From positions 117,368,646-117,432,645 of the forward strand of contig NC_035443.2 in assembly GCF_002127325.2 (NCBI RefSeq): a DNA stretch of 64,000 nt. The letters run 5' to 3'. The position numbers and the translations under genes were made by a program. The DNA is from Helianthus annuus (lineage: Eukaryota > Streptophyta > Magnoliopsida > Asterales > Asteraceae). The notes under the pieces were generated by a model. The model searched no databases and was not told the DNA's origin. It saw nothing but the letters and a program-made list of their open reading frames with translations. Each line of letters opens with the position of its first letter. Position 1 is the stretch's first letter. This document shows, in pieces, positions 1 to 11,254 of this stretch.

Positions 1-2160
1 GTAATGTAAAGTGTTGTGCTAAGTATGCACACGATGGACATACATAGCATAAACACAATGAAATCATGTACTATATATGTACTATCGAACATAGCAAGTA
101 TATGATGTGAAAACAGGAAAGCATGAAAGTAACAGATAGGCACATGTGTTTCACCCCAAAACAGTTTGGAAAACAGTAAAAGAGGGGTTCAATGTACTCA
201 CCTGAGATTGCTTTGAATTCCTTGTGTAATAATCACACAATGCTAGAGATCACGGGATATCAAACGGCACCTAATAGGTAGCTATATTAATATACCGGAC
301 CAATATCGGAAGGATCGGATAGTATGCGGGTTCGCAAACCAAACGAGTATGGAAACTCGTGTAATATGGTTTAACAAAGCCTACATACTAAAATGAAACC
401 AAACCTAAGTGCTTACGACCCATTACGACCCGTTTAGGTAGCTTATGCTACCTTAACACGTCGTTCGCGTAGAACACGTTTGGAACGCCTAACATCGTGA
501 CCACAAGGCATAACCTCGGAAGGTTATAGCTATGGTCAACTAATGTGTTTGGTCGGATCCTAATGATCGACCAAATTGGTCGGGTTCGAAAGTATAAGCG
601 ATGGTTTAGATCGCTTACCTTACGACCCTATATAAGCACTATACTAAAAGTGACGAGCTAAGCATGTTAGAACATGCTTAACTAAGTTTAGAAAACATGT
701 TTGGCATCAAAACAAATGGCTTTGATGCCCACGAGTAGTTTGGTTACAAAATACGCAAGAATGCGCATTTTGGCCGAAACTACGACTCGTCACTGAGCCT
801 AGATAACGTGGTAATCAGTAGGTATAGTCACTACGGACTATAACCATCGTGATCACGCTCACGTTATGAAGTTCCATGAACTTCGTGTTGACCATAGGCT
901 GGTCAATGTAGAAAGTCAACAAAATGTTGACTTTCGGACTCGAAAAGAGAATAAAAGAGTGAAAGAATACTTACGGAGGGTCCCCGAATGCTAATCTAGA
1001 TCAAAATGGCTCAGGTATGAAACAAAGGTTCCAACTTAGAGCTCTTGATCAGATTGTGTGGGTTTTTGCAAGAATGGGGGTGGGGTATTTATAGTATTTC
1101 CCGAACCGTTAGGATCGTTTCTTGAAAAACGTGATCGAATCTCGATCGTACACTTGTCGAAAACTTGTGGTTACTGAAAATGTCCCTTAGTGAGCTGAAA
1201 GGGCAAGTATTGATTGTGTGGTTGTGGTTAAACCAGCTGAAATTTGCTGACTAGCTGATCTTATCTGTTCTGGGAGTCTGACGCGCCCCGCGTAAGGATT
1301 TGGGCAATCCTTACGCGCCCCGCTTGAGGGTCACAGATCAGAATTTTCAGTTTTAGTCCCTGCACTTCATAAACATGCAATTTGACCCATTTTTGGCACG
1401 TTTAAGCCCCGTTAACCTCATTTCAAGGCTCTAAGATGAAGTTAAAGTGTAGGGGACTTGAAATATGCTCAAAAATATTCCGGATGTCGGTTCTTTTGGT
1501 CGTACGATCGCGATGTTCGCTTAATTACGACGGAATACGCATAAGCGCGAAAGACGATCCAAATTGCGCGACGAATGGATTTTTCTCATGCCAACCACTA
1601 AGGCATAATATACGGATGCTTACATAAATTTTTGGATGTCTGGATGTATTCAGAACGTAAGTTATGCGCGAAAGTGCAAACTTGTGCACTTTTGACACTT
1701 TTAGTCCCTGAATGATCCAAAAGTTTGTTTTAGCATACCAAACCCCTCAAAGCCTATTTCTAAGCTATGTAAAGGATATTTATGGTATGTTTAACTTATG
1801 GACATGTTCCGGAATGTTCGTTACAGTTCAAATTGGCATACTTTCGCAGTTTGTCAAGTTTAGTCCCTGTAAGCGAATTAACTTGTTTTTGCCATACCAA
1901 AGCCTTCAAAACTTATTTCTAAGTTATGTAAAGGTTATTTAAGGTATGTTAAGTATATGTGGTTGTCTCGGAGTATTTGTCGCATTAAACTAAGTACGTT
2001 TTCGCACCGGGTTGCGTATAATTCTCCAGAAAAAGTTTGAAATTGAACAAGAACTGATATGTGCAAAAGATACACATATTTATACAAGATCCCAAGTATG
2101 AAATACAATATTTCATCTGCTTGGTATTTGTTTGATGGTCGCGGTGACACAGGTGTCACA
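1..2160 (-). repeat. LTR (E6), Gypsy-type, runs off left edge
   Basis: Read on the minus strand, an LTR-like sequence starts at 2160 with TGTGACACC, directly after the GGATCC-repeat part of a Tat-like gag. A TATA-like stretch lies at 2075-2084. The first 16 bases form a near-perfect dyad (GTGACAC arms). No coding region of its own is visible; ORFs here are short. A GC-rich inverted repeat (ACGCGCCCCGCGT-type words) sits at about 1280-1330 in otherwise AT-rich sequence. The other LTR end, PBS and any internal region lie outside the window, so whether it is a solo LTR or part of a full element cannot be told. Confidence 0.6.
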
Positions 2161-2725
2161 AGAGGATCCTTGAACCTGAGAGGATCCTTGAACCTGAGAG
2201 GATCCTTGAACCTGCTGCGTCCCCATGTATCCTCCTGAGCTGACAAAGGATCCTTGATGCTGAGAGAAGGATCCAGCTGGTTGAAAATAGGATCCCATGG
2301 CCTGGGACGTTGCTGAGGATTCGTAGTGCATTCCTCTTGTTCCACCCAAGTATTGGACATCTGGATCTGCAGAATGCTGAGAGGTTATGACCGGAGTGTC
2401 AAAATTCAGTGCTCTAGGCATCAATGGAGAATGATCCTCCACTGATCTCTTATGTTTCTTGATATCTCCAATTTCTCTGAGAATCCTTTCGTTGGTCTTG
2501 TCCTGCTGTTGTATGTGATCCTTCATCTGCAAAATTAAAGTAAAAAAGATCACTAGTAGTAGGAGTATAAGATGCAGAAGAAGTTGGAGGTTTTGAGAAA
2601 ATAGGAGTTGGTTTCTTCTCAGCATTCTTCTAGGATCCAGAAGGTGGTGGAGGCAAAGGTGGAACGCCCTGGGATGAATTGACCGCAGACATTGCACTTG
2701 AAGTGTTCTTTGCTGAAGAAGCCAT
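2161..2725 (-). pseudogene. Tat-like gag N-terminus (copy E5b), truncated
   Basis: Starts at ATG 2725 with MASSAK-like codons, as in the sister copy at 15498. It continues through a Q/P-rich stretch, a helical segment (QQQDKTNERILREI) and an S/G/Q-rich tract ending in QVQGSS repeats, where LTR E6 begins at 2160. The match to 14964-15498 is clear along its length. The rest of the gag is lost or displaced. Longer apparent ORFs across this junction are chimeras of gag and LTR. Confidence 0.6.
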
Positions 2726-2791
2726 CTGCTTGGTTGTAACGAACCGGAATGATCACAAAAACAAGAATTCCTTAGGAATGAAGCACCAATT

Positions 2792-2809
2792 GCCCCACGG
2801 TGGGTGCCA
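2792..2809 (-). other. Primer-binding site of E5b
   Basis: Minus-strand TGGCACCCACCGTGGGGC, three bases downstream of the LTR end at 2813. It differs by one base from the site at 15565-15582. TGGCGCC-type sites are usual in Tat/Athila-like elements; I do not assign the tRNA. Confidence 0.65.
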
Positions 2810-2812
2810 AAC

Positions 2813-3541
2813 TGTTTTGGTCAAAAATCAAGCAATGATAATGCAACCAAACTTTCTGTTGTGAGGTGTGATGCTTGAATTAATGAAAAATATTAAGGAT
2901 CACTCTGAAATGTAATGAACAAGTGACACAGAGATTTATACGAGGAAAAAGCCCTTGATCAATGAATGATCTCCGGCATAAAAAAACCTCGGGTGATGGA
3001 AACTACCGATCACCAACTCAGATTAAACAAGAAATGTATTACAACTTCGGACGATAGCGAGCTAATTACAAGGATCACTATAGTGTAAAGTGCACAAAAA
3101 TGTGTAATCGCCAAGTGAATTGTCAAGAACTGGTGAGAGCAGTTACGAGTGTGTGTGTTAAGCTAAAAATAGCCAAGTGTTTCTATTTAGCTCGCTATCC
3201 CCTTTAAAAATAGAAAATATCTAAGCTAACTAACTATCCGCATTTGGTGCAAGTCCTCCACGAACTCCATAACATCCACTTCAGTCATGCACGTGCGGAA
3301 TAAACATGGAATATGCTCCAGGAATATCTCCAAGACCAAGACCAAGTCCAAGTCCAAGCTCGTACTCCTGCAAAACAACATCATATTCAAAGCAGACAAT
3401 CGTTAGTATAAGGATCCTTATGATGATCCATGATCCTGATCCTGCAATACTTCTGAGGATCACCAGCTCAAACAGAAGTGAGGATCACTAAACCCAACAG
3501 CAATTGAGGATCACAAATCATTGGAAAATCCTCCCCTAACA
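2813..3541 (-). repeat. LTR of Tat-like copy E5b
   Basis: On the minus strand it runs from TGTTAGGGG at 3541 to AAAACA at 2813 (729 bp) and is followed by a PBS, so it is a 5' LTR. It shares blocks with the LTRs at 15586-16257 and 18391-18956, including the GAGGATC(A/C) words and the segment around 'aaaaacctcgg'. A short CCAAGN hexamer run lies at about 3335-3360. Upstream of 3541 comes gag coding sequence, not a PPT. Confidence 0.7.
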
Positions 3542-4917
3542 TTCCTTAATGCTATGCACTCATCTGTGAGATGACCAAAATCCTCATGGTAAGCACACCA
3601 TTTCGATTTGTCTTTGGTAGTAGGCGGTTTGTCATTCTTCCTTGGCCACCTAGCCTTGTCACCTAAATTATGCATAGCAAGGATTAGTTCACTATGATCA
3701 GTAGAAAAACAATATTCAGAAATAGGAGGATAATTCTCATCATTTTCCGCTTGTTCCACAGCATGCACATTCTGGTTGTCATGCTTGGAGTATTGCTTGG
3801 ATCAGTTATTCTTGAAATAGGATCCTTGTTTGTCTTGCTTTGAGGATCCTGACAATCTCTCCTGGATCCTTTTATCATCCTCTAAATGAATGAATCTAAG
3901 GGCCCTGTCCCTTACCTCATCTAGGTTCCTGCAAGGTATCATAACAAGATCATCATAGAACTGAGAATCCTTAAGTAAACCCATTTTAAAAGCTTCAACA
4001 GCAGTAGCAATATCTAAGTTAGGGATTTCTAAGGATTCTCTACTAAATTTAGTTATATAATCCCTTAATGATTCATTATGACCTTGTGTTACCCTATATA
4101 GATCACTAGTTAAACGTTCAAATTTCCTACTGCATGAGAATTGGCTACTAAACAAGTTAACTAGATTAGCAAATGAAGTAATAGAGTAAGGGGGAAGACT
4201 TAGCAGCTATTTAAGAGCTGATCCTGTCAGTGTGGATCCTAAACCCTTACATAGACATGCTTCTTTTAACCTTTCAGGAATTGGATTGATCTCCATCCTT
4301 TCTCTGTATTGAGCTACATGCTCTTCTGGATCCGTTGAGCCATCATATAGCTTCATGGTTGGTATTTGAAACCTCTTTGGTATCTCTGCATCAGAGATAG
4401 GTGGTGCAAAACGAGATATCTTGTGGCTTCCGTCTGGAATTTCAGGAATGGGCTTAACCACTTCTGGAACGCTGGATATCATATCCTTTTGAGCTTTTGT
4501 AATTCTCTGGCCATAGCTTGGTTGATACATGTATCCTGCACAAAGCCATGGTTAGGATTATAAGAATTATTCAAAGTGTTACATCCTGAAGGATTCAGGT
4601 TTGGAATTCCAGATGTGAATCCATATGGGCGGGATTCTGGTATAATTGAGGGACCAGAAGAAGCAATAGTCTGCATAGGTATGAAGTCTCCCACATGAAT
4701 CTTTGAACTTCTAGGTTGTTGGCTCCCTTAGGATCCTTGATCCTGGAAGATGTTGGATCCTTGATGTGCTGTGAATGGGGGTCTTGGAGGATAATCCACG
4801 GATCCGTAAACCTGAGATGAGGATCCTTGAACCTGGAAGGAGGATCCTTGAACCTGAGAGGATCCTTGAACCTGAGAGGAGGATCCCTGAACCTGAGAGG
4901 ATCCTTGAACCTGGGAG
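3542..4917 (-). pseudogene. Tat-like gag, C-terminal two thirds (E5a), broken
   Basis: This continues the E5a gag interrupted by E1. In order on the minus strand: QVQGSS repeats (4917 to about 4800), a P/S/N-rich linker, the capsid-like domain with DGSTDPEEHVAQYRERM and an RVTQGHNESLRDYI segment, and a zinc-knuckle-like motif WCAYHEDFGHLTDEC near 3570-3620. It is broken by a frameshift near 4485 and in-frame stops at 4207-4209 and 3802-3804. It ends a few codons after the zinc motif, where LTR E5b begins. No protease or pol follows. In the family, gag forms the virus-like particle. Confidence 0.7.
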
Positions 4918-4922
4918 GAGGA
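4797..4922 (+). repeat. 18-bp GGATCC-containing coding minisatellite
   Basis: Imperfect tandem copies of AGGATCCTTGAACCTGAG (18 bp, some 21 bp), read on the minus strand as QVQGSS repeats in gag. The same array occurs at about 2161-2215 in E5b and resumes at 14964 after E1. Two unrelated LTR elements are inserted in it. Confidence 0.8.
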
Positions 4923-7404
4923 TGTGACAACTCGAAATTTAGAACCTTTCGTTGTGTCTTGATGTAGCATGCTTGAACGTTATGTGATTAGTTGACATGA
5001 TTGTGTAATGATATATGCGAACATCTTGTGTGAACTATATGTTATGTTTACGTGTATGCGCGTATGTCTATGAACCGAAACAACAAGGACCCGACTCGAG
5101 ACCATGTGGTCTCGAGTGAACAGTAACCGGTTGGGCCATTTGGGCCGTAAACCCCTTAGCCGACTTGTAAACTAAACCCATTAGGGTGCACCTTGTGGAA
5201 CTAGTATATATATCATACTTCTTGCCAACCTTGCCACTCTTTGGGCAACCACACTCACTTTCCTACACACACTCTCCTACTAAAAACCCTAAGAAACACA
5301 AACACACACTTTATTCTCGGTTGGCACTAGGATTTTCGGATCAAGCTTGGAAATCGACATTTGGAGTTCACCTTTCCTATCTCTTAACCGGTTAGTAATT
5401 CTTGTTGTGTTTTGTGCTTGGATTGATGATTATGACATCATGTTTGCTTGCTAAGTTGTTTATACATGAAATGATTGTTTATGATAAAGGTGTTTGTTTG
5501 ATAGAAAATTGTTACTTGTTGTCAAAAATGATATCATATGTATGATAATGATGAATCGGTTAACATGTCTTGATTTCGGTTGATGATGTCTTGTGTTTAA
5601 ATGAAGTTTGAACCACTAGTTTTGATGAGCATGAAATCGGTTTGTATTTGTCATGTAATAGGTTGTGTATAGGACCGAATTGTGGTATTAAGTTCAAGTG
5701 TTTTGATAGTTGTTCATGTTATGATTAGGATAGATGCATAATGTGCTTGGATAAGGGTTGTTGGGATGATGAACAACATGAACATGACAATGAATGTGAT
5801 TTGAATGTTTGAAGAACATGATGAATATATGAAGAACTAGTTGAAGGTGCTATGAAGGTGCTTGAATATTTGAATTCTGCTATGTTTGATCCATTTTAGC
5901 TAAATGATGGACAACAAAACATGTTTAAGTGGATAGTACACATTAGGGTGCATGGAATTGAAATTCTATTGGATAGTACAACTGTGCAGAATCAGCAACT
6001 GCTGGGGAGTCGAAACCTCTGGTTGCGACTCGAGACCACAGCCTTACAAGCCGAGACCACAGGTTGCGAGTCCTGTTGCGACTCGAAACCATAGCATGAC
6101 CAGCCGAAACCATAGTTGCGACATGGGTTGCGACTCGCAACCACCTATGATCAACACAAACAGCATGACTCGAAACCACGCTTGCGAGTCCGGTTGCGAC
6201 TCGAGACCACACTTATTGGGCTTGCTTAGTTATGGGCCTAAGTTAATGGGCCGGCCTTATGGACTCCTTGTGCTACTGTTTAATGCGTGTTTTGGGCTTA
6301 AGTAATTGGGCTGAACATATGGGCTATACGTGCTACTGTTAACTGAATATGTTGTGCACTGTTGTTGAAATTGCCATGATAGAACTTGTATGCTAGGATC
6401 GTTACTTGTACGTGCACTGCTTGGGTTAAATCTGATATAAATGGTATCTATGTTAGGACATAGTTGACCACTTGCAACTTGATTGCCCTTTCTGTGATTA
6501 ACTGCTGAGCAAACCAAGGTGAGTTCACACCCTTTACAAAGCATGGGATTCCCTGGGTTGGGAACGGGGTTAAGGAACGTGGATTCCTCGTCCTCCTTGG
6601 GTAGGACAGCAATGGTTCAGGAATGTGATTCCTCGTCCTTGTGGACGGATAACTCGTACTAGACCAAAACTCTATCACGAAGTTCCTCCTTTTTATATCG
6701 ACTTAATCGCCGGGCCAATGGCGAGCGGGTCATTAGTTAGATAGCACTATTTAGGTCTGACAAACCTCACACCGTGCCGCAGAGGACGGGCGTGAACTAA
6801 TGGATCTGGGGCACGTCAATGATGATAGACATTGACAGTTTCAGGGCACATAAACATGACTACAGTCAGCAGTCGATATGGTAACGAGTCTAGTGTACGC
6901 ATGGGGTAGCCCCCACGGCCGAAATGCCTGATAACTAACACGGGGTAGCCCCCACGGCTGGAATGCCAGAATAACCGGGAATGAACAAGTCACGTTTTTA
7001 AACTAAGGGGTAACCCCCACGGCAGGATGCCAGATAAAGGAAACTGTTTTCGAAACAACTAAAACGAACACCTAACTGTGAACTCACTCAACTAGTTGTT
7101 GACTCGTTACTACATGCTTTGCAGGACCATAGGTGCTCAGCTGGAGCTTGCATGGAGGAGAGTCGTTGTGGGACATGGATTGCTGCGTGCCATGTTAAAC
7201 TTGAAAACATTTGAACTTATGTTTTAACTTTAAGACTTATGCTTCCGCTTACAACTTAAACTTTGTTTTGTCTGAACACCAATCGTGTTGGTAAAACTTT
7301 TATAACTATTTATATGCTTGTTCAGTATGATTGGTGGCTGGATCCTGGTCAGTCACGCCTCCAAGCGGTAGTACTCCGCAGGTGGATTTTTTGGGGGTGT
7401 GACA
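4923..7404 (+). repeat. 5' LTR of E1
   Basis: 2482 bp. TATA-like sequence at 5205-5213 gives a U3 of only about 300 bp and a long R/U5. It holds an 11-bp-arm dyad at 5094-5117, an array of GCGACTCGA(G/A)ACCAC-like words at about 6015-6215, and three imperfect repeats built on GGGTAGCCCCCACGGC at about 6903-7025. Confidence 0.92.
5205..5213 (+). promoter_or_regulatory. TATA box in E1 LTR
   Basis: TATATATAT about 280 bp into the LTR, followed by a pyrimidine-rich CACACTC-type leader typical of a plant transcription start. The 3' LTR copy has one extra TA. Confidence 0.5.
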
Positions 7405-7407
7405 GAT

Positions 7408-7421
7408 TGGTATCAGAGCCA
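7408..7421 (+). other. E1 primer-binding site (initiator tRNA-Met)
   Basis: TGGTATCAGAGCCA, three bases after the 5' LTR, matches the complement of the plant initiator tRNA-Met 3' end. Confidence 0.88.
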
Positions 7422-7712
7422 TTGGTTATAGCGAACTTGGTTTTAATAAAGGAGAAACGTTTTTGTTAAAACCAGACTATAACCGGTTTAGTGCTCAACG
7501 ATCCCCAACGATGCTTCACCCCACATGCAAGGCTCGACATTCTAGGTGACATGATATGTGTATATTGCCTACTTGTTAGTTACGTAGTACATTGCCCATG
7601 GTATGCTTGATTGGTATAAATACTGTTGTTTGAACACGTGTGTGCTTGCTCTATCCTACTATCGTACTTTCGCGAACCTCTCTCACTCGTATTACTCTTG
7701 TTATGAAGAATC

Positions 7713-9478
7713 ATGTCTGGACGCGTTAACATGACACAAGCCCAGTTGACGGCTTTGATCAACGAACGAGTTGCCGCAGCACTCGCTGCTGCATACGCAG
7801 GAGGTATATCCTGCAGTCCGAACTTATCCTAGGATCTTTAGGATCCTACTCTCGTGAACCAACCTTTGTGTTAAACTCTGTCTTTCTTTCACCTACCTTA
7901 GGACAACATGCTCAGGCACCGGTGTGCACTTTTAAGACCTTTATGGACTGCCGACCCACTACTTTTAGCGGAACTGAAGGAGCAGTAGGTCTCCTACACT
8001 GGTTTGAGAAACTAGAGTCTGTGTTCGAAATGTGTGAATGCCCTGAAGCACGCAGGGTGAAGTATGCTACTGGTACTCTCGAGGGTTTGGCCCTCACGTG
8101 GTGGAATGCTCAAGTGCAAATGCTGGGGTTGGTTGCTGCCAACGCCACCCCATGGGAAACTTTCAAGGAAATGATCAGGGAGGAATACTGCAGTCGCGAC
8201 GACATTCATAAGTTGGAAGACGAGTTCTACAACCTCAAGATGACGGGGTCAGAGATTGAGGCGTATACTAAGAGATCGCATGAGCTTGCCTTGTTGTGTC
8301 CTACTATGGTGGACCCTCCGTATAAGCGAATTGAACTCTATCTCAAGGGCTTGGTGCCAGAGATCCAAAGTCATGTGACTTCAGCAAACTTGACCACTAT
8401 CCAGCAGGTTGTTCAGTTGGCTCACCGTCTTACTGATCAGGCGGTGGAGCAGAACAAGTTACCAAAGCGCATAGGTGCTGCAACTACTTCTGGTACCTCT
8501 AGTGAGAACAAACGGAAATGGGATGGAACTTCAAGCAAGGGTTTAACTTCTGTGCAATCTCAGTCTCAGCAGATAAAGACTGACGACCACAAGAGCCCCA
8601 GTCAGCAATCGTCTGGTGGTCAAAGTCATGGTGGGTACAAGGGGAATCACCCCAAATGCAATCGTTGCAACCTACACCACAGTGGGCCATGCACCAGGGG
8701 CAACTGTCATCGGTGCAACAAGCCTGGTCATGTTGCAAAGGATTGCAGGAGCGCATACCCCGCCAACCAGAATCGTCAGCAACCTCAGCAGAACCAGCGA
8801 CAACAACAGGGTAACAACAAAGGGTGCTTTCAGTGTGGAGCTGAAGGCCACTTCAAGAAAGATTGTCCCCAACTGAACCAGAACCAGAACAACAACAACA
8901 ATCAGGGGAATGGTAACAATGGGAACCACAACAACAACAATGGTGCCAGGGGACGAGTGTTCGTGATTGGCCAAGGTGAAGCAAGGAATGACCCCAACGT
9001 GGTGACGGGTAAGTTCCTTCTCGACGACTTTTATGTTACAGTCCTATTTGATTCGGGTGCCGATACTAGCTATGTGTCACTAGAAGTTAGTAAAATGCTT
9101 AAGCGTATTCCAACACCCCTGAGCAATAAGCACACTGTAGAGCTAGCTAATGGTAAGAGTTTGGAGGCCTCGCACGTAGTCAAAGGTTGCAAACTTGTCC
9201 TCGCTAACCAGACCTTCTCTATTGACCTTATTCCTATCATCTTGGGTAGCTTCGACGTTGTCATTGGGATGGATTGGTTATCCCAACACCGAGCAGAGAT
9301 TCTTTGCAACGAGAAGATCGTTCGTATTCCGGGTTCCGGTAGTGAACCACTTATGATTTGTGGCGACAAGAGAAGTGCTGTTGAGAACATCATCTCTCTC
9401 CTTAAGGCCCAGAAGTGCTTACGAAAGGGCCACACTGCGGTTTTGGCTCTAGTTACTGACACCACGGAGAAAGAGTAG
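7713..9478 (+). CDS. E1 gag-protease, with probable 98-nt intron
   Basis: The capsid precursor and retropepsin. The probable start is ATG 7713 (MSGRVNMTQ...), whose frame stops soon after 7803. A GT...AG segment at 7804-7901 with a strong pyrimidine tract would, if removed, join it exactly in frame to the long ORF. After that come a capsid domain (about 7920-8450), a CNRC...C motif, two CCHC zinc knuckles (CHRCNKPGHVAKDC, CFQCGAEGHFKKDC) at about 8645-8870, an N/Q-rich linker, and the protease with DSGADTSYVS (about 9050-9080). The frame ends at TAG 9476-9478, but the same frame stays open beyond it, so this is one substitution or a readthrough site ahead of RT. Without splicing, translation would need an internal start. 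Confidence 0.82.
7804..7901 (+). other. Probable intron in E1 gag
   Basis: Begins GTATAT and ends in a tract rich in T/C followed by TTAG. It is 98 nt long, close to typical plant introns, contains stop codons, and has phase 1 at both ends so the glycine codon is rebuilt. Splicing is an inference from sequence alone. Confidence 0.6.
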
Positions 9479-11254
9479 AAGCTAGAAGATTTTCCAGTTG
9501 TACGTGACTATCTTGAGGCATTTCCTGAGGAATTACCTGGTCTTCCACCCCATCGCCAAGTCGAGTTTCAGATTGAACTAGCTCCTGGAGCTGCGCCTAT
9601 AGCCCGTGCACCTTATCGTTTAGCTCCATCAGAGTTGGAAGAACTCTCTACGCAACTACAAGAACTCCTGGATAAGGGTTTTATTCGTCCTAGTTCATCG
9701 CCCTGGGGAGCTCCAGTACTATTTGTGAAGAAGAAGGACGGTACCTTCAGAATGTGTATCGACTACCGTGAACTCAATAAGGTGACTGTGAAGAACCGTT
9801 ATCCTCTACCGCGTATTGACGACTTGTTCGACCAGTTGCAGGGGTCGAGCTACTATTCGAAGATCGATCTGAGATCGGGATATCACCAGCTGAGAGTTCG
9901 AGAAGAGGATGTCTCCAAGACAGCCTTTAGAACCCGTTATGGGCACTATGAGTTTTTGGTCATGCCGTTTGGGCTGACGAACGCACCCACAGTTTTTATG
10001 GACTTGATGAATCGAGTGTGCAAGCCCTATCTGGACAAATTCGTTATAGTCTTCATCGACGACATCCTGATCTATTCTAAGAGTCAGGAGGAACACGAAC
10101 AGCATCTACGACTTATTTTGGAACTCCTTCGAACAGAACAGCTTTACGCAAAGTTCTCGAAATGCGACTTCTGGCTTCGTGAGGTCCATTTCCTAGGCCA
10201 CGTGGTAAACAAGGATGGGATTCACGTTGATCCATCCAAGGTAGACTCTATTAAGAACTGGCCTGCACCTCGTACACCAAAGGAAATTCGCCAATTCTTG
10301 GGATTGGCAGGTTACTACAGGAGATTCATTAAGGATTTTTCTAAGATCGCGCAGCCTCTCACCTCGCTAATGCAGAAAGGCGTTGCTTATCACTGGGGAG
10401 ATACACAGGAGTTAGCTTTTCAACATCTAAAGGATAGACTTTGTAGTGCACCTATCCTTTCACTGCCACAGGGCACGGACGATTTTGTGGTTTACTGTGA
10501 TGCATCAATTCAAGGTCTTGGTTGTGTATTGATGCAACGAGATAAAGTCATAGCCTACGCCTCACGACAACTCAAAGTTCACGAGAAGAACTACACTACA
10601 CACGATTTGGAGCTGGGAGCTGTTGTTTTCGCACTTAAGTTATGGCGGCACTACCTGTACGGAACCAAGTGCGCAATCTACACCGACCACAGGAGCCTAG
10701 AGCACATATTCAAGCAGAAGGAACTGAATATGCGGCAACGACGATGGGTCGAATTACTGAATGACTACGAGTGCTCTATCAGGTATCACCCGGGCAAGGC
10801 CAATGTTGTGGCTGACGCCCTCAGTCGAAAGGACACTGCGCCTAAGCGTGTGAGAGCTTTACAACTCACAATACATTCTAGTCTCCCTTCTCAAATACGA
10901 GCTGCTCAGATAGAAGCACTGAAACCAGAAAACGTTAGGGCTGAAGCCCTACGAGGGTCAAGACAATGCTTAGAACAGAAGGAAGATGGTGCGTACTACG
11001 TAACAGGACGCATTTGGGTCCCACTCTATGGCAACCTACGAGAGCTTGTGATGGATGAAGCACACAAATCTCGCTACTCGGTACACCCTGGTTCAGATAA
11101 GATGTACCACGATATCAAAACTACGTATTGGTGGCCTAGCATGAAGGCCCACATAGCAACTTACGTCAGCAAGTGTTTGACTTGTGCGCGAGTCAAGACA
11201 GAATACCAGAAACCCTCAGTCCTACTCCAGCAACCAGAGATACCACAATGGTAA
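9479..11254 (+). pseudogene. E1 pol: reverse transcriptase, RNase H, integrase N-terminus
   Basis: In frame with gag but separated by TAG 9476-9478. RT starts near 9600; visible motifs are [33 protein letters not shown] and the catalytic [10 protein letters not shown] (near 10055-10080). RNase H follows with [12 protein letters not shown], the acidic residue in [13 protein letters not shown], and [11 protein letters not shown]. The integrase zinc domain has the H-H-C-C pattern ([13 protein letters not shown]...CLTCARVK, about 11055-11195). The frame stops at TAA 11252-11254, between two TGG codons where relatives have lysine, so a single A-to-T change is likely. The codons otherwise look undamaged. 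Confidence 0.9.

Noticed and set aside
1935..2697. Two overlapping minus-strand ORFs of 141 and 194 codons
   Set aside because: They cross the gag-E6 LTR junction at 2160; the apparent proteins are chimeras of gag and LTR sequence, one in the wrong frame.
3281..3491. ORFs with Gly-Leu and Pro-Arg/Ser runs on opposite strands
   Set aside because: Both read a hexamer repeat inside the E5b LTR.
5943..6678. Short ORFs present identically at 5943-6678 and 13511-14237
   Set aside because: They are the same LTR sequence twice; no protein-like pattern.
6903..7025. Regularly spaced repeats resembling a CRISPR-like array
   Set aside because: Only three imperfect copies, in a plant LTR; no repeat-spacer regularity.
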